Shown: positions 1 to 7,298 of the stretch, one piece after another | How the letters are laid out: the number at the start of each line of letters is the position of its first letter | Numbering within the stretch: the first letter of the stretch is position 1 | From: Porphyromonadaceae bacterium UBA7048 | Lineage (GTDB): Bacteria > Bacteroidota > Bacteroidia > Bacteroidales > Muribaculaceae | Reading direction: 5' to 3' | NCBI GenBank assembly: GCA_002493945.1 | Contig: DLAL01000066.1 | Coordinates: forward strand, 1-28,737 | Length of the DNA: 28,737 nt | The notes under the pieces: generated by a model | The model's database searches: none | Seen by the model: the letters and a program-made list of their open reading frames with translations, nothing else | What the model was told of the DNA's origin: nothing | Made by a program: the position numbers and the translations under genes

Positions 1-40
1 AAATTTAATTCAACCAACGAGTATATATAACGTAGGACTG

Positions 41-56
41 ACCGAAAATATTCGGT
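41..56. repeat. short perfect hairpin/dyad upstream of the beta-barrel gene
   Basis: ACCGAA, a four-base AATA loop, then TTCGGT forms a perfect 6-bp dyad about 90 bases before the first gene. It could be the end of an upstream transcript, part of the leader, or a protein-binding site. There is no T-tract after it, so it is not a convincing terminator. No exact TAnnTTTG box was found between it and the start codon at 145. Confidence 0.3.
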
Positions 57-144
57 GTCGCCACTGAACTTTCGTCCGCCGTGACGGGTTATAAAAACCA
101 AAAACACTTCATGCAGACTTTTAATTCATCAACCAAAAACGCAT

Positions 145-675
145 ATGAAATCATTCAAAACGCTTATTGCAGCTGCCGTGCTCGGCATTTCGTCCGTATT
201 CTCGATGAACGCTCAGAAGGCTGAACTGGCCGTGTCCTATGGCGCATACACCCAGATGGACGCCACAGACATGAAAGACGGCTGGGACCATGTCAACAAT
301 GCATGGGGCGCTCTCAACGCAGGCCTTAACTTCCGCGTGGCCCGCAATCTGTGGATAGGTCCGTCCTACACATTCTCCTCGACCACAACCAAGGGTCCGC
401 ACCACTCCAATATCGCCTATCACGCAGTCATGCTCAATGGCCGCTACCACTACTACTCGAACAGCATCGTGTCGCTCTACGGCAAACTCGGACTCGGCGT
501 CGAGTTCAGCTACATGCAGCCCCGCGGCGGCGACTCCTACACCAAGAGCTACTGTGCATTCCAGATTGTGCCCTTAGGCGCACAGGTGGACATCAACCGT
601 CAGTGGGCCATGTTCGGCGAACTCGGATTCGGCGCCCAGGGCCTCGTGCAGGTCGGTTTCAAACTGAAGTTCTAA
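145..675 (+). CDS. small outer-membrane beta-barrel protein
   Basis: A 176-aa protein with an N-terminal signal peptide (lysine at residue 2, hydrophobic stretch about 7-20, then MNAQ as the likely signal peptidase I site). The mature part alternates polar and aromatic/hydrophobic residues in short stretches rich in Tyr, Trp and Gly and ends in VGFKLKF, a terminal strand finishing in Phe as is typical of outer-membrane barrels assembled by BAM. The length suits an eight-stranded OmpX/OmpW-like or 'porin family' barrel. The gene stands alone: a terminator-like hairpin lies 24 bases after its stop. The membrane location is inferred from composition and the C-terminal Phe; no specific function can be assigned. 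The start is the ATG that gives a clean signal peptide. Confidence 0.75.
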   Translation: MKSFKTLIAAAVLGISSVFSMNAQKAELAVSYGAYTQMDATDMKDGWDHVNNAWGALNAGLNFRVARNLWIGPSYTFSSTTTKGPHHSNIAYHAVMLNGRYHYYSNSIVSLYGKLGLGVEFSYMQPRGGDSYTKSYCAFQIVPLGAQVDINRQWAMFGELGFGAQGLVQVGFKLKF

Positions 676-698
676 TTTCTTGCCAAGCCATAACATCA

Positions 699-730
699 GG
701 GCCGTCCGCCGACGAGGTGCACGGCCCTTT
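699..730 (+). terminator. probable terminator of the beta-barrel gene
   Basis: GGGCCGT (699-705) pairs perfectly with ACGGCCC (721-727) across a 15-nt loop and is followed by TTT. It sits 24 bases after the stop codon at 675. The stem is short and the T-tract weak, hence moderate confidence. Confidence 0.55.
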
Positions 731-886
731 CCGTATTATGATATAACAAATTATGCAAGAATCATGCCCTGAGATTATCCACCCCCCCCATATACACAGA
801 AAACGGAGCTGTCATCACGACGCCCCGTCTCTAATACACAATTATCTATAAAACAACTATTTAATGTCCATTCTTTTTCTGTACAT

Positions 887-1006
887 AAAAAAACCATCGA
901 GGCCACTATGGACCCTGGTGGTGACTGAAGCCGTTTACGATGCCCTTGGAGAGAATCCGTGTGAGACATTTAGTCTGTCGATAAACTAACTTCGGTCACG
1001 TATTGT
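887..1006 (-). ncRNA. candidate small non-coding RNA, long-hairpin type (6S-like shape)
   Basis: The intergenic region 676-1160 contains a complete minus-strand transcription unit. A promoter at 1040-1011 predicts a start near 1006-1004. The transcript can fold on itself: the segment complementary to 988-999 pairs with that of 921-932 (12 positions, one C-A mismatch, two G-U pairs). After a single bulge the helix continues as GUUUAUCG against CGUAAAC (one bulged U), giving about 19 pairs in a nearly continuous rod. The apical part contains a small AGAC/GUCU hairpin. A second hairpin (894-921) runs straight into seven U (complement of 887-893), a good intrinsic terminator. The size is about 120 nt. 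A rod-like RNA of this size resembles 6S RNA or the 6S-Flavo class, but I cannot establish homology. A 64-codon minus-strand reading frame (775-969) crosses the terminator and is judged spurious. Confidence 0.6.
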
Positions 1007-1010
1007 GCTG

Positions 1011-1040
1011 CAAAGTTAGCGAAATTTTGGATTATGTCAA
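1011..1040 (-). promoter_or_regulatory. Bacteroidota sigma-ABfr-type promoter for the small RNA
   Basis: On the minus strand TTG (1040-1038) is followed by exactly 19 bp and then TAACTTTG (1018-1011), a perfect match to the TTTG/TAnnTTTG consensus of the Bacteroides primary sigma factor. It points away from the mechanosensitive channel gene and into the small-RNA region. Confidence 0.7.
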
Positions 1041-1054
1041 GAGGTAAAACTGTT

Positions 1055-1079
1055 AAATTCTTTTAATTTTTAAGAATTT
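1055..1079. repeat. AT-rich dyad between the small RNA promoter and the channel gene
   Basis: AAATTCTT (1055-1062) and AAGAATTT (1072-1079) form a perfect 8-bp inverted repeat with a 9-base spacer. It lies upstream of the minus-strand small RNA promoter and about 80 bases before the channel start codon. It could be a regulator site for either transcript; no family can be named. Confidence 0.3.
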
Positions 1080-1160
1080 CGATGAATCAACCCCCGTCAC
1101 ACGACCTCTGAGGCCGATTTCGGTGTTATATCTCTATAACGTTTCGACTTTTGAATTATT

Positions 1161-2564
1161 ATGGAAACTCCTATCGAAGACACGCTTCATCCTGCTCCTT
1201 CGGAGACGGCTCACACCGTCGCAAGCTGGCTGCTGGACATCATCAACCGCGTCGCGTCGTGGTGCGGCCTGGGCCATGACATCCGCACCGAAGAGACCAT
1301 ATATCTCGTCATCGTCATCGCCATAGCCTTCGCCATAGGCTGGCTGCTGCAGAAAGCCATCTACTATGGTCTGCTCAAGATAGTGAAGATGCGCAAGGGC
1401 GAGCTGTGGAAGATGCTTCTGGAGCGCAAGACCCTCCAGAAATGCTGCTACATCGTGCCGCCGCTGGTGGTCATGGCCCTGGCGCCTTTCGCGCTCATCG
1501 CCGACCGCCACGCCCTGAGCATACTCTACCGCGTGGCCGGCATATACGTCCTGATAGCCTTCGGTATAGCCCTCTGCGCGGTCTACAACTTCGGATTCAC
1601 CTACTTCAACACCCACGACAATGCGCGCAAGATACCCATCAAGGGCATCGAGAACGTGGCCAAGGGCATCACGTGGATGGTGATATTCATCGTCGTCGTG
1701 TCCATCATCGTGCAGCGCTCGCCGGCCATGCTCCTGACCGGTCTGGGTGCCTTCGCCGCCGCGCTGATGCTGGTGTTCAAGGACAGCATCCTCGGCTTCG
1801 TGGCCGGGATACAGATGTCGGAGAACGACATGATACACGTGGGCGACTGGATCGTCGTGCCCGGCACGCCGGCCAACGGTCTGGTCCTCGACATGACCCT
1901 CACGGCCGTCAAGGTGCAGAACTGGGACAACACCATCGTCACCGTGCCGCCCTACACGCTGGTGTCCACCTCCTTCCAGAACTGGCGCGGCATGAAGCAG
2001 AGCGGATGCCGCCGCATAGCGCGCTCGCTGACGGTCGACCTCACCACTGTCCACCCCATCGGTGCCGACGAAGTCGACGCCATCGTCCGCAAGCATCCCG
2101 AGCTGGCGCCGTTCGTCGAGGGCGTGCGCAAGTCAGGGACCATGCAGCAGAACGACGGCGGCCTGACGCCCATCAACGGCACCCTCGAGACCAATCTCGG
2201 ACTCTTCCGCGCCTACGCCTGCCTCCACATTTTCAACAATCCCTTCATCGACAACACCCAGCAGATACTCGTCCGCCTCATTGACCCGACCACCTACGGA
2301 CTGCCCCTGCAGTTCTACTGCTTCACCGCCACCACGGACTGGAACAAGTACGAGGCCATACAGAGCCAGCTCACCGAGCACTTCACCACCGTGTGCGCCG
2401 ACTTCGGTCTGGGCATCTACTCGGGCTCGACCCTGACAGTGTCAGGCGACATCACCGAAAGTGCCCCGCAGCCCGTCATGGCGGCGTCCGCTCCGTCTGC
2501 CTCCGCGCCTCAGCCGGCGGCATCGGGTGCGCCTGCGGCAGAAAGTGCTGATAAAAAAGCATAA
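1161..2564 (+). CDS. mechanosensitive ion channel family protein (MscS superfamily, YbdG-like)
   Basis: A 467-aa inner-membrane channel expected to release solutes on hypo-osmotic shock. Hydrophobic segments occur at roughly residues 45-70, 95-115, 122-150 and 170-190. The pore-lining helix follows, Ala/Gly-rich and continuing into VFKDSILGFVAGIQM (about 205-219), the typical MscS TM3. The cytoplasmic beta domain contains HVGDWIVVPG and LTAVKVQNWDNTIVTVPPY, very similar to the matching segment of the YbdG/MscM subgroup. The last 40 residues are a low-complexity Ala/Pro/Ser tail, which is unusual for the family and probably disordered. The start is the ATG after an AT-rich leader. No exact promoter box was found upstream, and no clear terminator separates it from the next gene, which has its own promoter. 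Confidence 0.88.
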   Translation: METPIEDTLHPAPSETAHTVASWLLDIINRVASWCGLGHDIRTEETIYLVIVIAIAFAIGWLLQKAIYYGLLKIVKMRKGELWKMLLERKTLQKCCYIVPPLVVMALAPFALIADRHALSILYRVAGIYVLIAFGIALCAVYNFGFTYFNTHDNARKIPIKGIENVAKGITWMVIFIVVVSIIVQRSPAMLLTGLGAFAAALMLVFKDSILGFVAGIQMSENDMIHVGDWIVVPGTPANGLVLDMTLTAVKVQNWDNTIVTVPPYTLVSTSFQNWRGMKQSGCRRIARSLTVDLTTVHPIGADEVDAIVRKHPELAPFVEGVRKSGTMQQNDGGLTPINGTLETNLGLFRAYACLHIFNNPFIDNTQQILVRLIDPTTYGLPLQFYCFTATTDWNKYEAIQSQLTEHFTTVCADFGLGIYSGSTLTVSGDITESAPQPVMAASAPSASAPQPAASGAPAAESADKKA

Positions 2565-2601
2565 AAGCCGTCTAAAATTTCGTTGTTTGGGAATTTTACA
2601 C

Positions 2602-2609
2602 TACTTTTG
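2602..2609 (+). promoter_or_regulatory. promoter -7 element for the TPR gene
   Basis: TACTTTTG matches TAnnTTTG exactly. The upstream -33 element is weak (TTTCG ending 19 bp upstream, with other TTG and TTTG copies closer). Transcription would begin near 2613-2615, only a few bases before the ATG at 2621. This argues for the downstream ATG at 2693 as the true start of the TPR gene. Confidence 0.55.
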
Positions 2610-2692
2610 CACTCGCATAAGTGTGCCGTGACGCATACGGCCCTTGTGCGATTGCTATTTTTAACCGAAAAAAACGAAAACCGACAATATCA

Positions 2693-3346
2693 ATGGAAAA
2701 AAACAATCCTACTCCTGCTGCTCAGGTGGACGAAAGCGAAGACATCCTCGCAAAGGCACGCGCCAATAAGAAAACTATCATGTGGCTCTCGATAGCTGCC
2801 TTTGTCATCATCATCGGCGCTTTCGTATGGATTCTCGTGGCACAGTCCGGCAGCCGCAAGGCCGACGAACTCGCCGCACGCGCTGATGCCGCCGCCGGCG
2901 ACTCCATCGCCCTCGCTCTCTACCAGCAGGCCGCCGAAGCCGGATACAAGAGCGGTCACCGCGCCGCCGCCGAAGCCGCCATCCGCCTCTATCAGGACGG
3001 CAAGTACGAGGAAGCTATCAAGTACCTCGACAAGGCATCGCTCGACGACAAGATTGCAGCCGCAGGCGTATATACCCTCAAAGGCGACTGCTACGTCAAC
3101 CTCGAGAAGTACTCCGACGCCATCTCATGCTACAAGAAAGCCGTGTCGAAGGCCGACAAGAATCCCGAGATTGTTCCCTTCATCCTTGTCAAGGAAGCCA
3201 ACGTCTACCGCGCTCAGGCCGACTACGCAGCCGAAGCCAAGTGCTACAAGACCATTATCGACGAATATCCCACCTATGCCCGCGGCATAAGCACCGATAT
3301 CAAGAAGTACTATCAGCGTGCTCTCGCTGCCTCGCAGGCAAAGTAA
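2693..3346 (+). CDS. membrane-anchored tetratricopeptide repeat protein
   Basis: A 217-aa protein with a short polar N-terminus, one transmembrane helix at about residues 29-50 (IMWLSIAAFVIIIGAFVWIL) and a C-terminal helical domain of TPR type, e.g. AAIRLYQDGKYEEAIKYLDK and YVNLEKYSDAISCYKKAV, with the alternating small and aromatic residues of TPR helices. The arrangement is a YfgM-like or generic TPR scaffold facing the periplasm, likely a protein-protein interaction partner; the exact role is unknown. An in-frame ATG at 2621 would add 24 residues but lies almost at the predicted transcription start, and MEKNNPTP gives a more natural N-terminus. It has its own promoter (2602-2609) and is followed by a hairpin terminator before the MATE gene. 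Confidence 0.8.
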   Translation: MEKNNPTPAAQVDESEDILAKARANKKTIMWLSIAAFVIIIGAFVWILVAQSGSRKADELAARADAAAGDSIALALYQQAAEAGYKSGHRAAAEAAIRLYQDGKYEEAIKYLDKASLDDKIAAAGVYTLKGDCYVNLEKYSDAISCYKKAVSKADKNPEIVPFILVKEANVYRAQADYAAEAKCYKTIIDEYPTYARGISTDIKKYYQRALAASQAK

Positions 3347-3369
3347 AAATACAAGCCATAACAACGCGG

Positions 3370-3404
3370 AAAGGGGTTGCTGCATTTTTGTGGCACCCTT
3401 TTTT
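3370..3404 (+). terminator. probable intrinsic terminator after the TPR gene
   Basis: AAAGGG (3370-3375) pairs with CCCTTT (3396-3401) and, after a two-base bulge, TGC (3378-3380) pairs with GCA (3393-3395 region). The hairpin runs into TTTTTT (3399-3404). It lies 24 bases after the stop codon. Confidence 0.6.
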
Positions 3405-3422
3405 CGCATAAATCCAGCATAA

Positions 3423-4802
3423 ATGTCGGACAATCCTTCGGATAAGAAGCTCTTCGAGCTATCCACTGTGTCGGTGGGCAGACTTCTGTGGAAGTACAGC
3501 CTCCCGGCCGTGGTGGGCATGCTCGTCATGGCGCTTTACAATGTGGTGGACCGCATATTCATAGGCCAGTGGGTGGGGCCGGATGCCATCGCCGGACTCG
3601 CCGTCACCTTCCCCGTGATGAATCTCACCACGGCCATCGGCGTGCTCATAGGCGTGGGCGCCTCGGCCCGTGTGTCCATCGTCCTGGGCGCCGGGCGTCC
3701 CGACCGTGCGCAGGAGATGCTCGGCAACGCTCTGTCGCTCACCATCATCAACGGCATCATCTACATAGGGTTCTTCATGTACTTCATCGACCCGCTGCTC
3801 CTCCTCTTCGGAGCCAGTCAGGCCACGCTGCCCTATGCGCGCGAGTACATGCTCGTCATCCTGCCCGGCTGTCTGCTGACCAACCTCACCTTCGGTCTCA
3901 ACAACATCATGCGCGCCTCGGGCTATCCCGGCCGCGCTATGGTCACCATGATGATAGGCGCCGTGGTCAACGTCGGACTCGACCCCCTCTTCATCTACGT
4001 CTTCGAGTGGGGCATAGGAGGCGCCGCCCTCGCCACCGACATCGCCATGCTCGTATCGGCCATATTCGTGCTGGCCCACTTCATGCGGCGCGACTCCACA
4101 CTGCGCTTCACGCGCGGCATCTACCGTCTGCGCTGGCGCACGGTGGTGGCCATCATCTCCATAGGCGCCGCTCCGGCCGTGGTGAACGCCGCCTCGTGCA
4201 TCGTCAACGCCATAGCCAACAACTCTCTGCTGCGCTACGGCGACGACCGCGACATCGGCGCCGTCGGCATCATGGTCACATTCACATCGCTGCTGGTGAC
4301 CGTCGTGCTGGGCATCTGCCAGGGCATGCAGCCTATCGTGGGCTACAACTACGGCGCCGGGCGCCTCGACCGTCTGCGCCGCACCTACTTCCTGGCCGTT
4401 CTCGCCGCCACGTCGCTCACCACCTTCGGAGCCGTCATGGGCGTGTTCTTCCCGGCCGAGATAGGCCGTGTGTTCACCACAGACCCGGCCCTCATCGCCG
4501 CCACCGACCGCGCCCTCAGCACCTGCCTTCTGGTCTTCCCCGTGGTGGGCTTCCAGATAGTCTCGACGAGCTTCTTCCAGAGCATAGGCAACGCCACCGA
4601 GTCGATAGTCGTCGGACTCCTCCGTCAGGTCATCTTCCTCATACCCCTGCTGCTCATCCTGCCGCGCTACTTCGAGGTCGACGGCGTGTGGATGTCTTTC
4701 CCCGTGTCCGACGCTGTGGCCACCATCGTCACCGCCGTGCTGATTGTCAGGACATTCAGGCAGCTCAACCGCCGCTCCGCTGTCCGCACCCCCTTGTCAT
4801 AA
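3423..4802 (+). CDS. MATE family efflux transporter
   Basis: A 459-aa multidrug and toxic compound extrusion-type antiporter of the inner membrane, expected to use Na+ or H+ gradients. The N-terminal part shows the MATE signature: SVGRLLWKYSLPAVVGMLVMALYNVVDRIFIGQWVG, with the Asp of VVDRIFIG in TM1, then AGLAVTFPVMNLTTAIGVLIGVGASARVSI. About twelve hydrophobic segments follow, and the second half repeats the pattern (GAAPAVVNAASCIVNAI, LGICQGMQPIVGYNYGAGRLDR). The QPIVGYNYGAG motif is typical of Bacteroidota MATE proteins. Length is normal for the family and the substrate cannot be predicted. It sits between a terminator and the AbiE operator region; no exact TAnnTTTG box was seen in the 20 bases between the terminator and its start, so expression may depend on readthrough. 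Confidence 0.9.
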   Translation: MSDNPSDKKLFELSTVSVGRLLWKYSLPAVVGMLVMALYNVVDRIFIGQWVGPDAIAGLAVTFPVMNLTTAIGVLIGVGASARVSIVLGAGRPDRAQEMLGNALSLTIINGIIYIGFFMYFIDPLLLLFGASQATLPYAREYMLVILPGCLLTNLTFGLNNIMRASGYPGRAMVTMMIGAVVNVGLDPLFIYVFEWGIGGAALATDIAMLVSAIFVLAHFMRRDSTLRFTRGIYRLRWRTVVAIISIGAAPAVVNAASCIVNAIANNSLLRYGDDRDIGAVGIMVTFTSLLVTVVLGICQGMQPIVGYNYGAGRLDRLRRTYFLAVLAATSLTTFGAVMGVFFPAEIGRVFTTDPALIAATDRALSTCLLVFPVVGFQIVSTSFFQSIGNATESIVVGLLRQVIFLIPLLLILPRYFEVDGVWMSFPVSDAVATIVTAVLIVRTFRQLNRRSAVRTPLS

Positions 4803-4815
4803 GATGACCGGTTTC

Positions 4816-4833
4816 AGTCCGGATGTGCGGACT
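4816..4833 (+). terminator. weak hairpin after the MATE gene
   Basis: AGTCCG (4816-4821) pairs with CGGACT (4828-4833) over a six-base loop, followed only by TTTGG. It may help end the MATE transcript, but the stem and T-tract are weak. Confidence 0.3.
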
Positions 4834-4846
4834 TTGGCCCTCCGAC

Positions 4847-4903
4847 AGTAAAATTTTGAACAGAAAAACATATAGGATATATTTTAGTGTTCAAAATTTT
4901 ACT
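4847..4903. promoter_or_regulatory. 57-bp dyad, probable AbiEi autoregulatory operator
   Basis: AGTAAAATTTTGAACA (4847-4862) is the exact reverse complement of TGTTCAAAATTTTACT (4888-4903), a perfect 16-bp inverted repeat. The same symmetry axis (position 4875) continues inward: AAAACATAT (4865-4873) against ATATATTTT (4877-4885) matches at 8 of 9 positions. In total 24 of 28 arm positions are symmetric. The right arm ends on the first base of the -7 box, so a protein bound here would cover the -33 region and the upstream edge of the -7. AbiEi of Streptococcus agalactiae is known to repress its own operon by binding inverted repeats; this site is the natural equivalent. Confidence 0.75.
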
Positions 4904-4910
4904 ATCTTTG
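4903..4910 (+). promoter_or_regulatory. promoter -7 element of the AbiE operon
   Basis: TATCTTTG matches TAnnTTTG exactly. Only four bases separate it from the GTG at 4915, so the predicted transcription start coincides with the start codon and the mRNA appears leaderless. The -33 region lies inside the dyad. Confidence 0.65.
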
Positions 4911-4914
4911 CGTC

Positions 4915-5541
4915 GTGAACAGTCCATTGGAGCAATTCGGAAACGTACCTGTTACGGCTGCCTCCCTGGAATCCATATTCCCGGATATCAAGGGCGGTAA
5001 CCAGAAAATCAGGCTGCTTGAGCGTGACAGACAGGTCATCAGGCTCAAGAGGGGTCTCTATGTGTGCAGCCCCGAAGTGACAGGCACTTCCTTGTCGACA
5101 GAGCTGATCGCGAATCATCTCTACACACCGTCGTATATCTCGATGTCGTCGGCTCTGCGATACTATGGATTGATACCTGAACAGGTATATGTCATGCAGT
5201 CCATGACGCTGAAGCACTCCCGCGACTTCGATACACCTGTCGGCAGATTTGAATACACCCGCATTTCCAAAGCTTCGTTCGCCATCGGCTTGTCGAGTAT
5301 CAGGAAAACTGAATATGCCTTTGTGATTGCAACGCCTGAAAAGGCGCTGTGCGACCTGGTCGCCAACTCTCCCGGAGTGAATCTCCGTTATCCGAAAGAG
5401 GCGGCTCTTTATCTGGAGGAGGATATCAGAATGGAATTGAGTGATTTCAGGCAAATGAATCCTGCAATACTGGAAGCCTACGCGCATGTGGGGAAAAAGG
5501 CGGATTCAGTCCGGACATTATTGAAACTATTGAGACAATGA
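4915..5541 (+). CDS. type IV toxin-antitoxin AbiEi family antitoxin / transcriptional regulator
   Basis: A 208-aa protein. Residues about 10-52 form a winged-helix-like segment ending in VIRLKRGLYVCSPE. YISMSSALRYYGLIPEQ (about 79-95) and the later VIATPEKALCDLV are hallmark segments of AbiEi antitoxins and related regulators. The family neutralises the AbiEii nucleotidyltransferase toxin without forming a stable complex with it and represses the operon. The only suitable start is GTG, four bases after a consensus -7 box, which implies a leaderless message. The stop codon overlaps the toxin start by four bases (ATGA), so the two are translationally coupled. Base composition is visibly more AT-rich than the flanking MATE and lpxA genes, consistent with horizontal acquisition. 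Confidence 0.88.
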   Translation: MNSPLEQFGNVPVTAASLESIFPDIKGGNQKIRLLERDRQVIRLKRGLYVCSPEVTGTSLSTELIANHLYTPSYISMSSALRYYGLIPEQVYVMQSMTLKHSRDFDTPVGRFEYTRISKASFAIGLSSIRKTEYAFVIATPEKALCDLVANSPGVNLRYPKEAALYLEEDIRMELSDFRQMNPAILEAYAHVGKKADSVRTLLKLLRQ

Positions 5542-6365
5542 AGAATGATATTTATGACGCGATGCTTTCCGCATACGACTTATCGACGGAGCAGCAAAAG
5601 CGGAACGCGATTTTCGAGGTCAACCAGCAGGTCATACTTGCCGGACTGCATAATGGCGGATTCTTTGACGTGGCATCGTTCTATGGAGGCACTTGTCTGA
5701 GAATTTTTCACGGCCTTCAGCGGTTCTCGGAAGACATGGACTTCTCTCTTCTGGCTCCTGATGCCGATTTCGATTTTACGAAATATTTCCAGCCGATAAT
5801 TGATGAATTCGCTATTGTGGGCCGTGAGGTGGAGATAGCGAGGAAGGACAAGAAGAACTTCGGGAAAGTGGAATCTGCATTTCTGAAAGATAACACTGAT
5901 GTATATGACATATCATTCCGGACGGATAAATCAATCAAGATAAAAATTGAAGTTGATACGCAGCCGCCGTTGAACTTCAGGACTGAACAGAAACTTCTGC
6001 TGCAGCCCCACTCTTTCATGACACGTTGCTTCACACTGCCTGACCTCTTTGCCGGCAAAATGCACGCTTTGGTATATCGAGCCTGGAAGAATCGCGTGAA
6101 AGGACGTGACTGGTATGACTTTGAGTGGTATGTCCGCCATAATGTGCCGCTGGGTTTCGCGCATCTTGCCGAGCGCGCCCTGCAATTCAATAATGAAGTC
6201 CTTGACCGCGAATCGTTTATCCTTCGGCTGAAAGAAAAGCTGATGTCGGCCAACATGAATCAGGTAAAGAGCGACGTGCTTCCCTTCGTGAAGAATCCCC
6301 GTGAACTGGATATATGGTCAAACGACTATTTCGTTCAGCTTGCCGATATGATGAGGTTTGAATGA
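5538..6365 (+). CDS. type IV toxin-antitoxin AbiEii family nucleotidyltransferase toxin
   Basis: A 275-aa nucleotidyltransferase-fold toxin of the AbiEii/DUF1814 type. Visible motifs are GGT at residues 50-52, RFSEDMDFSL with the metal-binding pair Asp66 and Asp68, KIKIEVDTQPP around Asp140 (third acidic motif), DLFAGKMHALVYR (169-181, conserved Lys174) and KGRDWYDFEWY (188-198, Asp191 and Asp194). All catalytic elements appear intact and length matches the family. AbiEii-class enzymes transfer nucleotides to targets such as tRNA (shown for mycobacterial MenT3) and cause reversible growth arrest; the phage-abortive phenotype is known for lactococcal AbiE. It begins inside the antitoxin stop codon and shares its AT-richer composition. 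Whether this copy defends against phage cannot be told from sequence. Confidence 0.9.
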   Translation: MKNDIYDAMLSAYDLSTEQQKRNAIFEVNQQVILAGLHNGGFFDVASFYGGTCLRIFHGLQRFSEDMDFSLLAPDADFDFTKYFQPIIDEFAIVGREVEIARKDKKNFGKVESAFLKDNTDVYDISFRTDKSIKIKIEVDTQPPLNFRTEQKLLLQPHSFMTRCFTLPDLFAGKMHALVYRAWKNRVKGRDWYDFEWYVRHNVPLGFAHLAERALQFNNEVLDRESFILRLKEKLMSANMNQVKSDVLPFVKNPRELDIWSNDYFVQLADMMRFE

Positions 6366-6407
6366 GACTTAGTAATTATGCCCCGAGATGTCTTACAAAA
6401 GGCTGAT

Positions 6408-6428
6408 GGCGGCAAATTTTTTGCCGCC
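6408..6428. terminator. perfect 9-bp palindromic hairpin between abiEii and lpxA
   Basis: GGCGGCAAA, three T, then TTTGCCGCC: a perfect 9-bp stem with a three-base loop and six T at the centre. It lies 43 bases after the toxin stop. It lacks a trailing T-tract, so termination is likely but not certain; being symmetric, it could work in either direction. Confidence 0.5.
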
Positions 6429-6455
6429 GCATGTGTTCTATTTATAGAAAAACAC

Positions 6456-6463
6456 TAAATTTG
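6456..6463 (+). promoter_or_regulatory. promoter -7 element for lpxA-upp
   Basis: TAAATTTG matches TAnnTTTG exactly, 30 bases before the lpxA start. The -33 element is weak. A small dyad TTCTA/TAGAA (6436-6449) lies where the spacer begins. Confidence 0.6.
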
Positions 6464-6492
6464 CAGTAGAAAAATCCTTAACGCATACTACT

Positions 6493-7287
6493 ATGATAAG
6501 CCCTTTAGCATTTGTTGATCCTTCGGCCCGGCTGGGCAAGGACGTCACCATACACCCGTTCGCATATGTGGATGCCGACACCGAGCTCGGCGACGGCTGC
6601 GAGATTATGCCCTACGCATCAGTCATCCGCGGCACCTCTCTGGGCAAGAATGTCAAGGTCTACCAGGGCGCCATCGTGGGCGCCGACCCCCAGGACTTCC
6701 GCTGGAAAGGCGCTCCCTCGAAGTGCTCCGTGGGCGACAACACCCTTATCCGCGAGCACGTCATCATCAACCGCGGCTTCAAGACCCCCGAAGGCACCGT
6801 CATCGGCCCCGACAGCTTCGTATTCGCCGACAGCCATATCGGCCATGACTCGTGCATCGCCGGCAAGTGCGTCATCGGCAACGCCGTCACCATAGCAGGC
6901 GGCGTCACCGTGGGAGAGAGCACCATCCTGTCGTCGAATGTCATGCTCCACGAGAACTGTACGGTGGGCCGCTACGTTCTTATCAAAGGCGGCACGCGCA
7001 TCAGCTCCAACGTCCCTCCCTTCGTCATCATGGCCCACAATCCCGTGGCATACTACGGCGTCAACGCCATCGTCATGCGCAAGCACGGCGGATTCTCCGA
7101 GGAGGAAATCGACAATGTGGCCAAGGCTTACCGCCATATTTACCAGTGCTCGATATCGCTCTTCAACGCCCTCAGGCGCATCGAGACCGATGTCGACGCT
7201 ATACCGGCACGTGCCGAAATCCTCGAATTCGTCCGTGGAAACGACATGAAGATTGCCGGAAACCGCTTTGACGATATTACAGACTGA
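6493..7287 (+). CDS. lpxA: acyl-ACP--UDP-N-acetylglucosamine O-acyltransferase
   Basis: A 264-aa cytoplasmic enzyme that adds the first 3-hydroxyacyl chain to UDP-GlcNAc in lipid A synthesis. The N-terminal two thirds are a left-handed beta-helix of hexapeptide repeats (e.g. LGKDVTIHPFAYVDADTELG). LpxA-specific segments are ADPQDFRWKGAPS, GDNTLIREHVIINRG and SHIGHDSCIAGKCVIGNAV, where His118 in the second GH position corresponds to the catalytic His125 of E. coli LpxA. The C-terminal helical part (YRHIYQCSISLFNALRRIE) matches the family. Length is close to the E. coli enzyme (262). Unlike the common order, it is not next to lpxD or lpxC/fabZ here; upp follows after 11 bases and is probably co-transcribed. 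Confidence 0.92.
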   Translation: MISPLAFVDPSARLGKDVTIHPFAYVDADTELGDGCEIMPYASVIRGTSLGKNVKVYQGAIVGADPQDFRWKGAPSKCSVGDNTLIREHVIINRGFKTPEGTVIGPDSFVFADSHIGHDSCIAGKCVIGNAVTIAGGVTVGESTILSSNVMLHENCTVGRYVLIKGGTRISSNVPPFVIMAHNPVAYYGVNAIVMRKHGGFSEEEIDNVAKAYRHIYQCSISLFNALRRIETDVDAIPARAEILEFVRGNDMKIAGNRFDDITD

Positions 7288-7298
7288 CAGAAGAAAAA

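Noticed and set aside
782..789. Run of eight C as a phase-variable tract
   Set aside because: No real gene or promoter overlaps it, so a switching role cannot be supported.
775..969. 64-codon minus-strand frame in the small RNA region
   Set aside because: It crosses the RNA's own terminator and the C8 run at 782-789 and has no recognisable protein character.
1134..2096. 320-codon minus-strand frame opposite the mechanosensitive channel
   Set aside because: Composition (Asp/His/Gly/Val repeats) shows it is an antisense shadow; no start signal or motif supports it.
3488..4807. 439-codon open frame overlapping the MATE gene in another frame
   Set aside because: Extreme Arg/His/Pro content is typical of a frame-shifted shadow in GC-rich DNA; the MATE frame is clearly real.
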